Below, one piece after another: positions 19,905 through 29,926 of a DNA stretch of 64,000 nucleotides (positions are counted from its first letter, which is position 1; every line of letters starts with the position of its first letter). The notes under the pieces are model-generated. The model had not been told where the DNA came from and did not search any database. It worked only from the letters and a program-made list of their open reading frames with translations. The stretch is from Chaetoceros tenuissimus (taxonomy: Eukaryota; Bacillariophyta; Thalassiosirophyceae; Chaetocerotales; Chaetocerotaceae): contig BLLK01000045.1 of assembly GCA_021927905.1 (NCBI GenBank), positions 1,302,001 to 1,366,000 of the forward strand, written 5' to 3'. A program made the translations under genes and the position numbers.

Positions 19905-20380
19905 GTTGTGTAGCTCTGTTACTATGGATTTTCACTCAATAAATACTATGAAAGTGTTGTATTGGTTGATGTACGTAGGAAGTTGTTGGATATTTTGGAT
20001 TTTGTTGGATTTCCAACATTACTTCGGTATGTACGTACGACTGTTTGTCGTGCGTCAGTTAACTTTAGAAACAAAAGTTCATTTTATAAACAAAATGTAT
20101 ATAAATAATACATTGGACATATACTTTTTGTTCTCGTTCTTTCTACAACAATAACATTTTAGCATCCAAGAGGATAAAGCAGCGATAGAGCTACAAGAGG
20201 TAATCCTAAAATCTAACACCTGCAGAAACTTCACAAGAATGTAGCACATCATTGTGTCTCAACATACAGAAGACCGTTTAATTTCCTCCCTTTCGCCTCA
20301 GGATACGCTTATGATCAGATAGATAAACAGTAACATAATAAATACGTAAAAGATACAATTCCTTGAGTAAAGAAAACAAA
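19905..20380. other. Intergenic region upstream of Tic22-like gene
   Basis: This stretch holds the promoter of the minus-strand Tic22-like gene and the 3' flank of the tRNA. A GTACGTAC palindrome is at 20031-20038. I see nothing else. Confidence 0.4.
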
Positions 20381-20454
20381 TACACAGGGAGAGAATCGAA
20401 CTCCCGACCTACTGGGTGTAAACCAGTCGTCATAACCAACTAGACCACCCGTGC
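20381..20454 (-). tRNA. trnV-UAC: tRNA-Val (UAC)
   Basis: Read on the minus strand, the 74 nt fold into a cloverleaf. The acceptor GCACGGG pairs with CCTGTGT (two G-U pairs). The D arm begins GTCTAGTTGGTT. The anticodon stem ACTGG/CCAGT encloses the loop TTTACAC, and the T arm is GGGAG-TTCGATT-CTCTC. The anticodon UAC at 20418-20420 reads Val GUA. No intron is present, and CCA is not encoded, as expected for a nuclear tRNA. The covariance fit was judged by eye. Confidence 0.85.
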
Positions 20455-20568
20455 TTCTTGGGAGATTAGTTGTTATCACAAATTATGATGATTATCATTG
20501 AATGAGACATACTCATTACTCACTCATTATTATACAATAGAATACTCATCACAATAATATACTATCCA

Positions 20569-21456
20569 TTGTATTCTTTTCTGTTATTCTTCCACGACCA
20601 TTCTTTCAAGCATAACTTGATCATGTTCAAAGTTCTTACAGCCGAAGGCGATCTTCCTCCAAAAGCTATTGTGATTATGTATGGTTGGTTAGGAAGCCAA
20701 ATGAAACATATTGAAAAATATGCCCGATTGTATGTTCAAAGAAATTGCACAGTTGTGTATGGAAATGCTCATTCCGCAGCTATCATGTTTAGGGCAGAGT
20801 CAGAGCTTACAAAAGTTGTTCTAGAATCTGTGACAGAAGCTGCTAAAATCTTGAGAAATTTGGAATCTCAGGAAACACCAGTAATTATGCATTACTTCAG
20901 CAACGGTGGTGCATTTCTGGCAGAAAGATTTGAACAAATGGTTGTGAATATGAATGACGAAGCTTCCTCAAAGTTATCAGATAGTTCCTATGCAGATCTG
21001 ATATATGTTGCTACTAGGCTGAAAGAGTTTGGCTTTGAGATCGCCGACTCTGCGCCAGCTTACCTACATACGTCCTCAGGATTGAAAGCAATCGATACAA
21101 GCGTGTCTAATGTTTTTATCAGAACAATCTTTAGGTCAATTTTTGGATTAAGTGTGTTTGTGAAGGACACAGTATTGAAACCGTGCAATGAAGAAACTAC
21201 AAGGGAGACTTTTTGGAAGAACGTTGTCAATAGCACCCTGTGTAAGAAACAGGCATTCATTTACAGCGCAACAGATGTATTGACAGATCATGAAAAGATT
21301 GATGAGTTAATTCAAGAAAGAAAGTCCAGAGGAATTCTTATTACTGCTAAAAAACTTGACGAATCTGAGCATGTTTTACATTTACGAAATCATCCTGAAA
21401 TATACAATGAATTGATTGGTGAAGTCATTGAGTCTGTATCATCGTCGTCTTCCTAG
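20569..21456 (+). CDS. TMEM53/DUF829-like alpha/beta hydrolase
   Basis: The 295-residue protein (277 if started at the ATG at 20623, just before the conserved part) has the DUF829 plan. VIMYGWLGSQMKHIEKYARLY is the first strand and motif. HYFSNGGAFL holds the nucleophile Ser. IYSATDVLTDHEKI holds the acid Asp, and SEHVLHLRNHPEIY holds the His. These blocks match the family of animal TMEM53 and related fungal proteins. The substrate is unknown. The upstream 18 residues (MYSFLLFFHD...) are hydrophobic and may be a weak signal or simply 5' leader. Confidence 0.75.
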   Translation: MYSFLLFFHDHSFKHNLIMFKVLTAEGDLPPKAIVIMYGWLGSQMKHIEKYARLYVQRNCTVVYGNAHSAAIMFRAESELTKVVLESVTEAAKILRNLESQETPVIMHYFSNGGAFLAERFEQMVVNMNDEASSKLSDSSYADLIYVATRLKEFGFEIADSAPAYLHTSSGLKAIDTSVSNVFIRTIFRSIFGLSVFVKDTVLKPCNEETTRETFWKNVVNSTLCKKQAFIYSATDVLTDHEKIDELIQERKSRGILITAKKLDESEHVLHLRNHPEIYNELIGEVIESVSSSSS

Positions 21457-21624
21457 TATCTAGTATCGACAACTGTCAATCACATTGCTTTTGATTCATG
21501 CAGTTTTTCTTTTTTCATCACTATTTTCATGTGTATCAATTTTAAATTAAGGCAAGATTTTATATGTAAATCGTGTCATTATAAATCTATTCTAACTAAT
21601 CGCCTCTCGTTATCATAGTCTGTC

Positions 21625-22398
21625 TTACTTAGCAATGAATTCATCCAACCATTCCTTACTTGCTCCAGTTGGTCCATAAAGTTGCTTCTCATTTCCTCTG
21701 AAAAGAACCAATCTAGTATTTTCAGTTTCTGCTTCAACAATAGTTCCAAGTGCATCGTCAAAAGAAAATCCAGCAACTTTTTTATCATCTACTGCAACAA
21801 GCTGATCACCAGGTTTTATTTTTCCATCATTCTCAGCTGCACCTCCCTCTGAAAGAGATAGTACAAAGATTCCTCCAAATTCCTCATCGTTCTCTTCAAA
21901 CACAATACCCATAGGTTTTGGAAGTGCAGTTACAACATAGTTTGTTTCTTCCATAGAATCTACGAAATTATCAGGGGCTAGAGATTGCGGAAACATGTTA
22001 GTAAGGGTCGAAATATGTGAAAGATAAGCAATTTCACCGCATAGCCTCTTCACTGTGAAAACGACACCATGTATATGCATGACATAGATCTCGCCGAAGT
22101 TTGTGTGATTGCCCATGTGTAACATATCTTGAAAAGATATATATCTCTTGAAATCCTTACCTTGAGCTACTGATAGTTGTTCTTCAGACTTTACATTCCA
22201 TCCCATCCATCTATCAATTGGAGTCTCACGCTCTGAATCAAGAGATGATCTTTCAAGAGCTGGTGCGGAGAAAGCCTCCTTCATTCCATCGAAAAGACCA
22301 TTCAACTGAGTTGTGGAAACCTTGTATTGAGAGTTTGGCGCAAAAGCCGAAGCGTTTGAGAGAGAGATTGCTGCGATAGTTGCGGTTATTGTCTTCAT
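21625..22398 (-). CDS. Plastid PDZ-domain protein, two exons with a stop-free intron
   Basis: The presequence is a signal peptide with a perfect ASAFAP motif (residues about 17-22), so the protein is plastid-targeted. An uninterrupted reading gives 257 residues, but 21978-22160 (183 nt) has every mark of an intron. It has a GTAAGG donor, TACTAAC branch point and CTCTAG acceptor. Its removal joins SVAQ to [11 protein letters not shown] and leaves 196 residues. The C-terminal half is a PDZ domain ([53 protein letters not shown]), the kind used to bind C-terminal peptides. Because the intron is a multiple of three with no stop, retention would yield a longer protein. Confidence 0.75.
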   Translation of the reverse strand: MKTITATIAAISLSNASAFAPNSQYKVSTTQLNGLFDGMKEAFSAPALERSSLDSERETPIDRWMGWNVKSEEQLSVAQGKDFKRYISFQDMLHMGNHTNFGEIYVMHIHGVVFTVKRLCGEIAYLSHISTLTNMFPQSLAPDNFVDSMEETNYVVTALPKPMGIVFEENDEEFGGIFVLSLSEGGAAENDGKIKPGDQLVAVDDKKVAGFSFDDALGTIVEAETENTRLVLFRGNEKQLYGPTGASKEWLDEFIAK

Positions 22399-22918
22399 TT
22401 TTATCTAATGTATTTCTGTATAGAGTTTCTATCTAATTAATTGTATTGCTAGTAGAGTGAAGGAGTAATAGATAGGGAAAGCTATTAAGCGGAAGACTTC
22501 ATTGTCTGCGTTGGTTGGTGAATTCACTTCATCATCAAAAAGCGAAGTGCTGTTGCATTCAAAACAACAGTGAAGATGTGACACGTATGTGAGTAACTGA
22601 TGTGTGCTAGAAGGTGCTAGCAAAATGTCAATTCAAGTATCAACAAGTCAGTAAGGGCTTTTTAAACAAATACACGACCAATGAAGTAGGATGTAAAGAC
22701 GAGCCGACTCACCTCCCAAAACTATTACTGTCCAAGAAATTCAGAACAGCAACATGCAACATGCAACATGAAGATGCTATGATAGGGTTCTTCTCAATTC
22801 TTTTACCATTTTCCACATAAAATATAACTGGAAGGATTTTCTCCATTCTCCAAATCATCTCATATACAAATTTTGAAGCCAGAACTAAATAGAAACTGGA
22901 AGGAGTGAGTTTATAAAT
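22399..22918. promoter_or_regulatory. Divergent intergenic region, PDZ / coiled-coil genes
   Basis: Start codons face apart over 520 bp. A short tandem of CAACATG (three units, near 22748-22769) is visible. No RNA gene was seen. Confidence 0.4.
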
Positions 22919-24919
22919 ATGTCCGACGATCAAGATAATCGATCATCCCAGTCACCTGTCCAAAATGAAAAGCCAAGTCTATCAAATGAGCATCCTACTC
23001 CGAGAGGAGGCAATGTTAGTACAATTAATGTATCGCAATCATTTCCTACTGAAGCTTTTGTAGATATTAATGCTTTAGAAAACAGTAGCGGTCAGAAAAT
23101 ACCTATGCTAGGCCAAAGATCAATACCGAAGCATATGCCTCATTTATCACAATTTTCCATCACATCATCTGTGCGAAGCGTGAAATCTGTTGGATCCAGT
23201 ATTATCGATACTGATTTTGAAGCAGATGGGGAAAACTTACTCGATGGATATAATTCAGTTCCAGTTCCATTGGAAGTCACTGCAGAAGATGATGAGTTGA
23301 GTCATGACGACTCTTCCACTGAGAATAAGAAAAAAACCAAAGGGAACAATATGCAGACCTTGATGCAATTCATGAGAGATTTTAAAAGCGATACCTTGAC
23401 AAGTATTAATTCTATGAAAATGCAACATAAAAGAGATATTGATAGACTGACAAATATGATTCAGAACGAAGCAAATAGAAGACATGCAATCGAAGGGCGT
23501 TTGCATTCGCAATTATTGTTACAGGCCGAAACTATGGTTGCCATGGAAGTTAAACTTTTGAAATTGGAAGCAAAAGTTGAGAAAGAAGATACTTACAATA
23601 AAAGGAAGAGTAACCAACATCACAGTGGAAATAATCAGGGATCCCAATTTCCTTTACAAAGCCAGAGTCATGGATTTCATCCTATGGTTGAGGGGAGAAC
23701 TGGATCCATTGTTGCAAATGATACTATTGACGAAGAAGAATCCGACTTTGGAATGAGAGCAATAAGAGAGATCCAGGTTAGAACAACGTCCGCACCAGCT
23801 GGGCATGGGTCGGGCTCTAGACTCAATATCAGTCGTGATAGAAATCCAACAAATATTGTAATGAGTTCAGGTGCTAGTTTAGCGAGTGCTGTAACTGCGA
23901 CAAGCTTTTTGGAAGAGACGACAGGTGTTGAAGATCAACATGAAAGAGTTAATGGAGAAGACATAGATGGCGATGCAAGTGCTCGTAGCAATGATGGAGA
24001 TGTTGAGGATGAAGGTGATGGCGGAGATACTTTTGATGGGGACGATGGATCTGCTTCGAGTAAGTCTATTTATTGTTTTCACCTTTCATTATATTAGAGT
24101 AGAATATATTCTCTAACTCTTGAACCCCTATTAGCAACGCAAGGAGGTTCAAGACGTGATTACTACATGAGAAATGAAGATGCAGTAACGAATCTTGAAT
24201 CAATTTTATTGAACCCAATCCAAACTTCAGCAGCAAACGACTTGACCATGTCTACTCGCGCAGTGAGAGGAAACTACGATGGCGATTCAAGTTTGGCAAC
24301 ATCCATGACGAATACAACAGTTGGAACCTCTACTATAGTCACTGCAACAACAAGAGGTAATGAAAGTACCCGTCAACAAATTCATGATGTTTCGAGTGTC
24401 GTCGAAGTTGGAAGCGTTGGTGCAAGTATTGGGGCGAGCGTACCATCGCAAAGAGACGAATATGCATTTACACTCTCTCCTCATCCAACTCAGGACGAAG
24501 AGCAAGAACGACCACCGCGAAATGAGAGTCCCCTCACAGTACAAAGTGCAGCAACAGAAACAAGAAGCGTTGGTCAAAGTGTCGCAAGTGCTAGTATTGC
24601 TCCAAGTGTGGGGACATCCATCATTTCCACTGCAGCTGTAGCTCCAGCACGTACATTCCGTTCTCGGAGAGAGGCTGCGTCTCGGTTCGGTCATACACCA
24701 GAGGGCAGGTCAATGCAGAACCGCGTAGTTTCTTTTACTTCTGATCAAGTCTTTTCCGTACCTCCAGAGATCAGTGAAGCAGGAGACTCGATTACCATGC
24801 CGGATGAACTTGACAACCTCTCTGATGTTGCCGATGAATTTGCAAACAGAGCAAGGGTTTGGAGGGATGAATATGAAGCGAGATTGGACGCAATTCATAA
24901 GAGATGGAGTGGTGAATAA
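22919..24919 (+). CDS. Low-complexity coiled-coil protein, two exons, function unknown
   Basis: Exons are 22919-24059 and 24135-24919 (641 residues), joined across a 75-nt GTAAGT...TTAG intron with a TCTCTAAC branch point. I do not recognise the protein. Residues about 140-225 form a coiled coil (MQTLMQFMRDFKSDTLTSINSMK through VAMEVKLLKLEAKVEKED is its core, in pieces). An acidic Asp/Gly run (about 345-378) lies at the exon junction. The second half is Ser/Thr/Ala-rich with repeated SVGASIGASV-like and SVGQSVASAS-like units. The C-terminus is a short charged helix. It may be a cytoskeletal or scaffold protein. No catalytic motif is visible. Confidence 0.7.
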
Positions 24920-25355
24920 ATTGAGTTGAATAATTTTTTCTCATGTTGTAATTTTAGCAAGATTTTGAAAACGGTATAAATACATTATAAATCATCGGAC
25001 TTTATGAAAACTTATTAGTAAAAATGCTTTTTTCGTTGAATATTTATTGCGCGAAGAAGGGAAACAATAATATTGGATACATAGAATTACGCCATCGATT
25101 GTACACATGAGTGTGGAGGGAGCAATGATTTTGATAACGCAATGACGAAAGAATATTCATACCTGGGGTCCAAAAGAATAGTCCTACTCTACCATAGCAT
25201 CTAAAGTAGAACGTCATGAGAAAGATTCAAATTAAAATTTATTGGGTTTTACATTGTAAAAGAATTATTTGTTCAAAAAAAGAGCATCCTTACGTCTCCT
25301 GTTTTTACATGTTGTTGTTTGTGTTTTGTTATGCGAAGGTCATTGCGATCAAAAT
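24920..25355. other. Convergent intergenic region
   Basis: 3' flanks of two convergent genes. AT-rich, no repeat or RNA gene seen. Confidence 0.4.
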
Positions 25356-25970
25356 TTAGTTTCCACAGGTGTACTGATTTTGACTCAAGATCAAAGCTAC
25401 AATCAAACCGTAAAGCGCCAAAGCCTCAGCGAAAATCAACATAATCAAAAGTCCAACATAAAGCTTGTTTGACGCCTCCTGTGTAACAGCGACATCCATA
25501 GCAGTGTCTGCTCCTTCACCTCCTGCACCTTCTCCAGTAGCCCATGCTCTCTTTCCTCCACTAGCTTTAAGTCCAAATCCCTGAACTCCTACATCTCCAA
25601 TAACTCCAATGGTTCCTCCAGCAGCAAGACAGGAGAACCCACAGCAAAGTCCAGCAGCTAAGTGAGCGTATGAGCTGTAGAGGGAATAAGTAGTGGTTCC
25701 GTCTCCACCAGGCAATGAAATTGATTGTGTGATAATAACAGCAACGATAAGTCCATAAATACCGAGAACACCCGCCATAACAATAGGAACAATATTCTTA
25801 ATGATTCCAGCTGGGTAGTTAATTCCCATTTTGCAAACTCCAACTCCAGCCTTCCAAGTTCCCCATGCGGATCCGAAATTGGCGAGGATCATACATCCAG
25901 CTGCTCCGATGTATCCGAATGCAGGAGCATATACGGGGCAAGTATCATAACCAGCTGTTACGTATCCCAT
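25356..25970 (-). CDS. V-type ATPase proteolipid subunit c paralogue with a loop insertion
   Basis: The 204-residue protein aligns to the 171-residue subunit c through all four helices. It keeps the essential Glu of helix 4 ([18 protein letters not shown]) and the twin GLIVA motif. It differs by an insertion of about 30 residues, rich in Gly, Ala and charged residues, between helices 3 and 4 (after GDVGVQGFGLK and before NKLYVG). In V-ATPases this loop faces the cytosolic V1 side. The termini also diverge (MGYVTAGYDTCP; NQYTCGN). It is a subunit c-type protein rather than c'', because there is no extra N-terminal helix. It lies tandem to, and 572 bp downstream of, subunit c copy 2. Confidence 0.9.
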   Translation of the reverse strand: MGYVTAGYDTCPVYAPAFGYIGAAGCMILANFGSAWGTWKAGVGVCKMGINYPAGIIKNIVPIVMAGVLGIYGLIVAVIITQSISLPGGDGTTTYSLYSSYAHLAAGLCCGFSCLAAGGTIGVIGDVGVQGFGLKASGGKRAWATGEGAGGEGADTAMDVAVTQEASNKLYVGLLIMLIFAEALALYGLIVALILSQNQYTCGN

Positions 25971-26542
25971 TTTAATTCTGGTAGATTTATTGTTTGTTTA
26001 GTTGATAGAGTTCTAGTCAAAAGAAAAGAGCAACCTAACACAAAGCAAGAGGTCGTTTAGTTACTCTGTTGCTCGCTGCTCGCTGCTGTGGGAGAGGGCG
26101 GCACGCTGGATTTTAGGCCATTTCAAGGCGGCCCGTTGGATTAGCTATTTGACTGATACATTTTTACGTAGAAATCGTCGTAGGAAAAAGATCCAATGCT
26201 GTTTTCTTTGAGAAACATTATCTTTCCAGTTTCATCTCTTTAATTTTTAAACAATTATTTATATGCAGCTCATCGTTCCATTGTTTATGATTGAATTTTC
26301 CTAGCTGGCCTACAGTATGAAAAAATAATTCAAAAAGTTTACCGAAAAAGTGAAAAGTGTTTTTTTATGTTAATTCCAAATTTACATTCAGTTTGACCGT
26401 ACTTTAGAAATCAGTCAAAAATTGTTGGTAGATTTTTCTTTTGTTGTGTTGGTGATTAATTCCGATGACACCTCTAATTTGATACAAGGGCTCTATCAAA
26501 TCGTTTAGTCGATGAGAGAGCGAGTTTATATGTTCATAACAT
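25971..26542. other. Intergenic region between two V-ATPase c genes
   Basis: The part near 26060-26150 upstream of the paralogue is GC-richer than its surroundings. It holds two related short units (GGCGGCACGCTGGATT and GGCGGCCCGTTGGATT). The rest is AT-rich 3' flank. Confidence 0.4.
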
Positions 26543-27058
26543 TTAGTTGTTGTTAGAGCACTCGTAAGAGTTCTGGGAAAGAATCAAAGCTACAATCAAT
26601 CCGTAAAGTCCAAGAGCTTCTGCGAAAATAAGAATCAAAATCATACCAACGAAAAGCTTCTCTTGCTGTCCTACAGCACGTACTCCAGCATCTCCAACAA
26701 TTCCAATAGCCATACCAGCTGCAAGTCCGGAAAGACCACAACACAATCCTGCAGCAAGATGTGCGAATCCACTGTATAGAGAGTATACTGCCATTCCTCC
26801 ACTTGGCTCAGTGATGGATCCCTGGATAATTACAGCAACGATAAGTCCGTAAATTCCAAGTACTCCCGCCATAACTACTGGAATAATGTTTCTCATTACA
26901 AGACCTGGGTTCATTACTCCCATGGAGGAAATACCAACTCCGGACTTTGCGGTTCCGTATGCAGCTCCGATGTTAGCAAATACAAGAGCAGAGGTAACTC
27001 CCATGAATCCAAAGAAAGGAGCCGAAGCCGGACATGTTTCCATTTCTACGCTAGCCAT
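26543..27058 (-). CDS. VHA-c: V-type ATPase proteolipid subunit c, copy 2
   Basis: The 171-residue protein is identical to copy 1 at 14894-15409, which is on the opposite strand. By eye the 516-bp coding sequences differ at one base only, a synonymous Ser codon five codons before the stop. The similarity stops at or within a few bases of the start and stop codons. Flanks are unrelated (leader AATAATACAAA here, AATATATAAAAA in copy 1). The pattern argues for recent gene conversion or very strong concerted evolution. It probably supplies the same Vo ring subunit under a different promoter. Confidence 0.97.
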   Translation of the reverse strand: MASVEMETCPASAPFFGFMGVTSALVFANIGAAYGTAKSGVGISSMGVMNPGLVMRNIIPVVMAGVLGIYGLIVAVIIQGSITEPSGGMAVYSLYSGFAHLAAGLCCGLSGLAAGMAIGIVGDAGVRAVGQQEKLFVGMILILIFAEALGLYGLIVALILSQNSYECSNNN

Positions 27059-27777
27059 TTTGTATTATTGAAAGTATAAAAAGAAAAACTTGAAAAGAAA
27101 AGATATGTTAGAGATGTGTTAGAGATAAATTCAACAAAAGACAGACATGTGCAATAACGAGCATAAACAATCCACAATCTTGATAATGCATCTTGAAGGG
27201 ATGTCCGCTAGCTAATATGACGTGTGAAGACCTCGCCAAACACAACGGTTCAATGACCAATGCAAAATGTGCTGTGCAAAGGAGTCTCCAGTTCTGTCGC
27301 TCCAATCACATATACTGTAGGGATTAAACCTATGTTTATTGTAAGGTGTACTGTTTTTGCTCGTCATTGCTTCTGTAGAGGATAGGTTCTAGTACTCACA
27401 TTTGGTTGATTTATGTAAATGCTGTGAGGCGTTTTGCCGCTCTCTCTCTCTCTGTCGGTTGTGCTCCGCCGCTGCTGTTGGATTTTTGTTTTGGAGAAGT
27501 TGGGCAGCTTCTATGATATCTTCATGACTCAAGGTTTTTATATAGAAGAGGCGAAGTCAACGGACTGACATCTTGTTTTATATTTATTTAGATAAGACTG
27601 ACAAAAAAGGGATTTTTCGGGACTCATATGAATAGGTTTTGATCTGATTCTTCATTCTCCTCTCCTCCGTTCATTTTTGCATTTTGCAACATCATCTCTA
27701 CACAATCTACAACATTCACTCTACCTTTAATTGGATCACAGATAATTAGCATCCTTCAGTTTCAAACTTTAGCTACT
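27059..27777. promoter_or_regulatory. Divergent intergenic region, V-ATPase c copy 2 / bL34m
   Basis: The flanking genes start on opposite strands 719 bp apart. A short CT microsatellite (GCTCTCTCTCTCTCTG) lies near 27439-27454. No RNA gene was seen. Confidence 0.4.
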
Positions 27778-28110
27778 ATGTCACTTCAACAAGCTGCATC
27801 AACTTTAATTAGAAGGGGAGGTCTCAAAATGTGCTCTATGAGAAATGCACAATCATTTAAACCTCAAATAGCTCCCATCGCACGAAACTACGCTGTGGAG
27901 ATTCAGCCAGTACAGTCTCTTTTCAAAATAGATCTTTCCTTACCTTCGTTATGGAATGAATTTACACTTCTTATCAAGAGAACATTTCAACCTAGTATTA
28001 TTCGTAAAAGACGCAAGACCGGTTTCCTAAAGAGGCAAAAGAGTGTCGGAGGAAGAAGAGTATTGAAGAGAAGAGCACTCAAGGGACGTGTTCGTCTTGG
28101 TGGCTGTTAA
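27778..28110 (+). CDS. MRPL34: Mitochondrial ribosomal protein bL34m
   Basis: The C-terminal 42 residues are a canonical bL34: FQPSIIRKRRKTGFLKR, then GGRRVLKRRALKGRVRLG. The N-terminal 68 residues are an Arg/Ser/Ala-rich presequence (TLIRRGGLKMCSMRNAQS) without a plastid motif, so mitochondrial import is the likely fate. The protein sits on 23S-type rRNA near the exit-tunnel side of the large subunit. The start at 27778 is the first ATG in frame. Confidence 0.92.
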   Translation: MSLQQAASTLIRRGGLKMCSMRNAQSFKPQIAPIARNYAVEIQPVQSLFKIDLSLPSLWNEFTLLIKRTFQPSIIRKRRKTGFLKRQKSVGGRRVLKRRALKGRVRLGGC

Positions 28111-28690
28111 ATTGAATAATCTCTATGAAATCGGAAGAATGATGAGAAATGGAAATGAACGATGAGAAAATGTGTAAAATATGGGGCGTACCTAGGGATT
28201 GTATCTATGTTTTATTGAATCCTATGTTTCACTTGCTTCCTACACACGAGAAAAGACGTTTCGATTATGAACATTTCTTTCTATTGAGATGAATTGTAAT
28301 ATTTACAGAAAATAATATATTTTTTATTCTATCAGGTGAAGATAGCTTCTACTAGGTCCTTTTTTGTGTGTAATAATTCAACTCCGTTCAAAATTTATGG
28401 TCCTTTTAGAATTCAAGAACATCATCATCGCTGCAAGTGAGCAACTACGAGATGACACTGTATTTAGAGTACGGTAGCAGTCTCCCGTCATCTTATTACA
28501 TTATGTAGTGGAATCCTTGATGAAAAATGCCATGTATAGACGAAAAGTCGGCAAACAAAATTATATCTCTGATGAATTTTCAATTACAAAAGTGAACTAG
28601 CGATTATAGAATTTAGACAACTAATCTATCAACTTGAAACTCATCCTAAAAAATTTCCAAAATACCCCAGCAAATTGGAATGTAGAGAGT
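28111..28690. other. Convergent intergenic region
   Basis: 3' flanks of two convergent genes (580 bp), with several AATAAA/AATATA-like sites. No gene or repeat seen. Confidence 0.4.
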
Positions 28691-29926
28691 CTACATAGCA
28701 AGAACTTCAGTTCTTTTCTCAGAACTAATTGAGCTCACGTTCTCGGCTGCATCATCAGCCAATGTTCTCAAATCTATTAGTTTGAAACTTTTTGCAATTG
28801 CCTCATCGTCACCAATCACACAATTCTTGTCAAAGTGATAATGGTGAAGGTCCTTAACATCATCAACTTGACTTGCTTCGAGGAATCCCATGATTACAGA
28901 GATATTTGGGCTTACTGACATTGCATACAATGCAGCGATTTGTGCAAGGCTTAAATTGTGTTCCTCTGCTACCTTCAATGCGTTTCTTCTTCTACGGTAG
29001 TTTTCGTCGTTACAGTAAGCTCTTTGTATACGCTGCATTCTCCACTCGTCAGTTCCAATCTCAACTTCCTTGTCGAAGAAAGATGGATCTACAGTCTTCT
29101 CACACCAAAGGTCAGGTACTGCCATGAATCCTTTAGCCAATACTTCCCAGCAAACTAATTCAACTCCATTCTCGTGGTACCACTGAATTTGTTCCTCATG
29201 TTCCTCTCCAGCAACAGAAAAAGTTGTTGGCCATACTTCGCATGCAGGTTTTGCAAGGGAAAGTTGAGGAGAGTTAGCAGTTGGTGGCTTTAAACCGTTT
29301 TCAATGGCATAGTTGTGTGCCTCTTGGAATCTCTCAAAGCTCCAATTGCTCACGCCCCATGCAGCAGTTCTCCCGGACTCAATAATCTCGTTTGACCAGA
29401 TAACAAAGTTTTTAACGTGCATACGAGGATCGTCTCGATGGTACATGTACATATCAACATCTTCAACTTTCAAAGCATTGAGACTAGCCTCTATTTCCCC
29501 CATCAATGTCTCGCGGTCTAGTAAAGGTCTATTTGGATCTCCATACTTGTCATCGCCCATACCTCCTTTGGTAATGATATGAATATCGTTACGGTTAATA
29601 CCTCTGTAAATATCATAGTGAAGAGTGTGAATAAAATGCTTTTGAAAAAAACTTGGATCAAGATTAATATTAGAAAGAACGTACCTGCTCTCCATCCATT
29701 CTCCAAAGATAGTTTCCGACTTTCCTAAACCATATGTTCTAGCCAAATCAAATCTACGAACTCCTTTCTCAAAAGCAGCATCCAACACGTGGTATGGATC
29801 TTCTGCAGCTGAGATCGCAGCTGTACCGAAAACAACCCTGTCGTTTCCGGATACAGAAGCTGACATGCTCATAGAGAAAGCATGCAATTGTGTAGCAAGG
29901 GAGAGGAGAAGTACAAGTGATATCAT
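28691..29926 (-). CDS. Plastid-targeted aldo-keto reductase, two exons with a stop-free intron
   Basis: The N-terminus is a signal peptide ending QLHA followed by FSM (ASAF-type, Phe at +1), so plastid targeting is likely. The open frame gives 411 residues, but 29604-29684 (81 nt) looks like an intron (GTACGT donor, TTTACAG acceptor). Removing it restores GEWMESR-GINRNDIHIITKGG, the normal AKR order, for 384 residues. The catalytic tetrad is present: Asp and Tyr in FDLARTYGLGKSE, Lys in IITKGG and His in MYMYHRDD. The fold end (SLAQIAALYAMS, SVIMGFLEASQVDD) follows. It reduces carbonyl compounds with NADPH, and the natural substrate is unknown. Confidence 0.85.
   Translation of the reverse strand: MISLVLLLSLATQLHAFSMSMSASVSGNDRVVFGTAAISAAEDPYHVLDAAFEKGVRRFDLARTYGLGKSETIFGEWMESRYVLSNINLDPSFFQKHFIHTLHYDIYRGINRNDIHIITKGGMGDDKYGDPNRPLLDRETLMGEIEASLNALKVEDVDMYMYHRDDPRMHVKNFVIWSNEIIESGRTAAWGVSNWSFERFQEAHNYAIENGLKPPTANSPQLSLAKPACEVWPTTFSVAGEEHEEQIQWYHENGVELVCWEVLAKGFMAVPDLWCEKTVDPSFFDKEVEIGTDEWRMQRIQRAYCNDENYRRRRNALKVAEEHNLSLAQIAALYAMSVSPNISVIMGFLEASQVDDVKDLHHYHFDKNCVIGDDEAIAKSFKLIDLRTLADDAAENVSSISSEKRTEVLAM

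Noticed and set aside
27439-27454. CT microsatellite upstream of bL34m
   Set aside because: Too short to be more than ordinary simple sequence.
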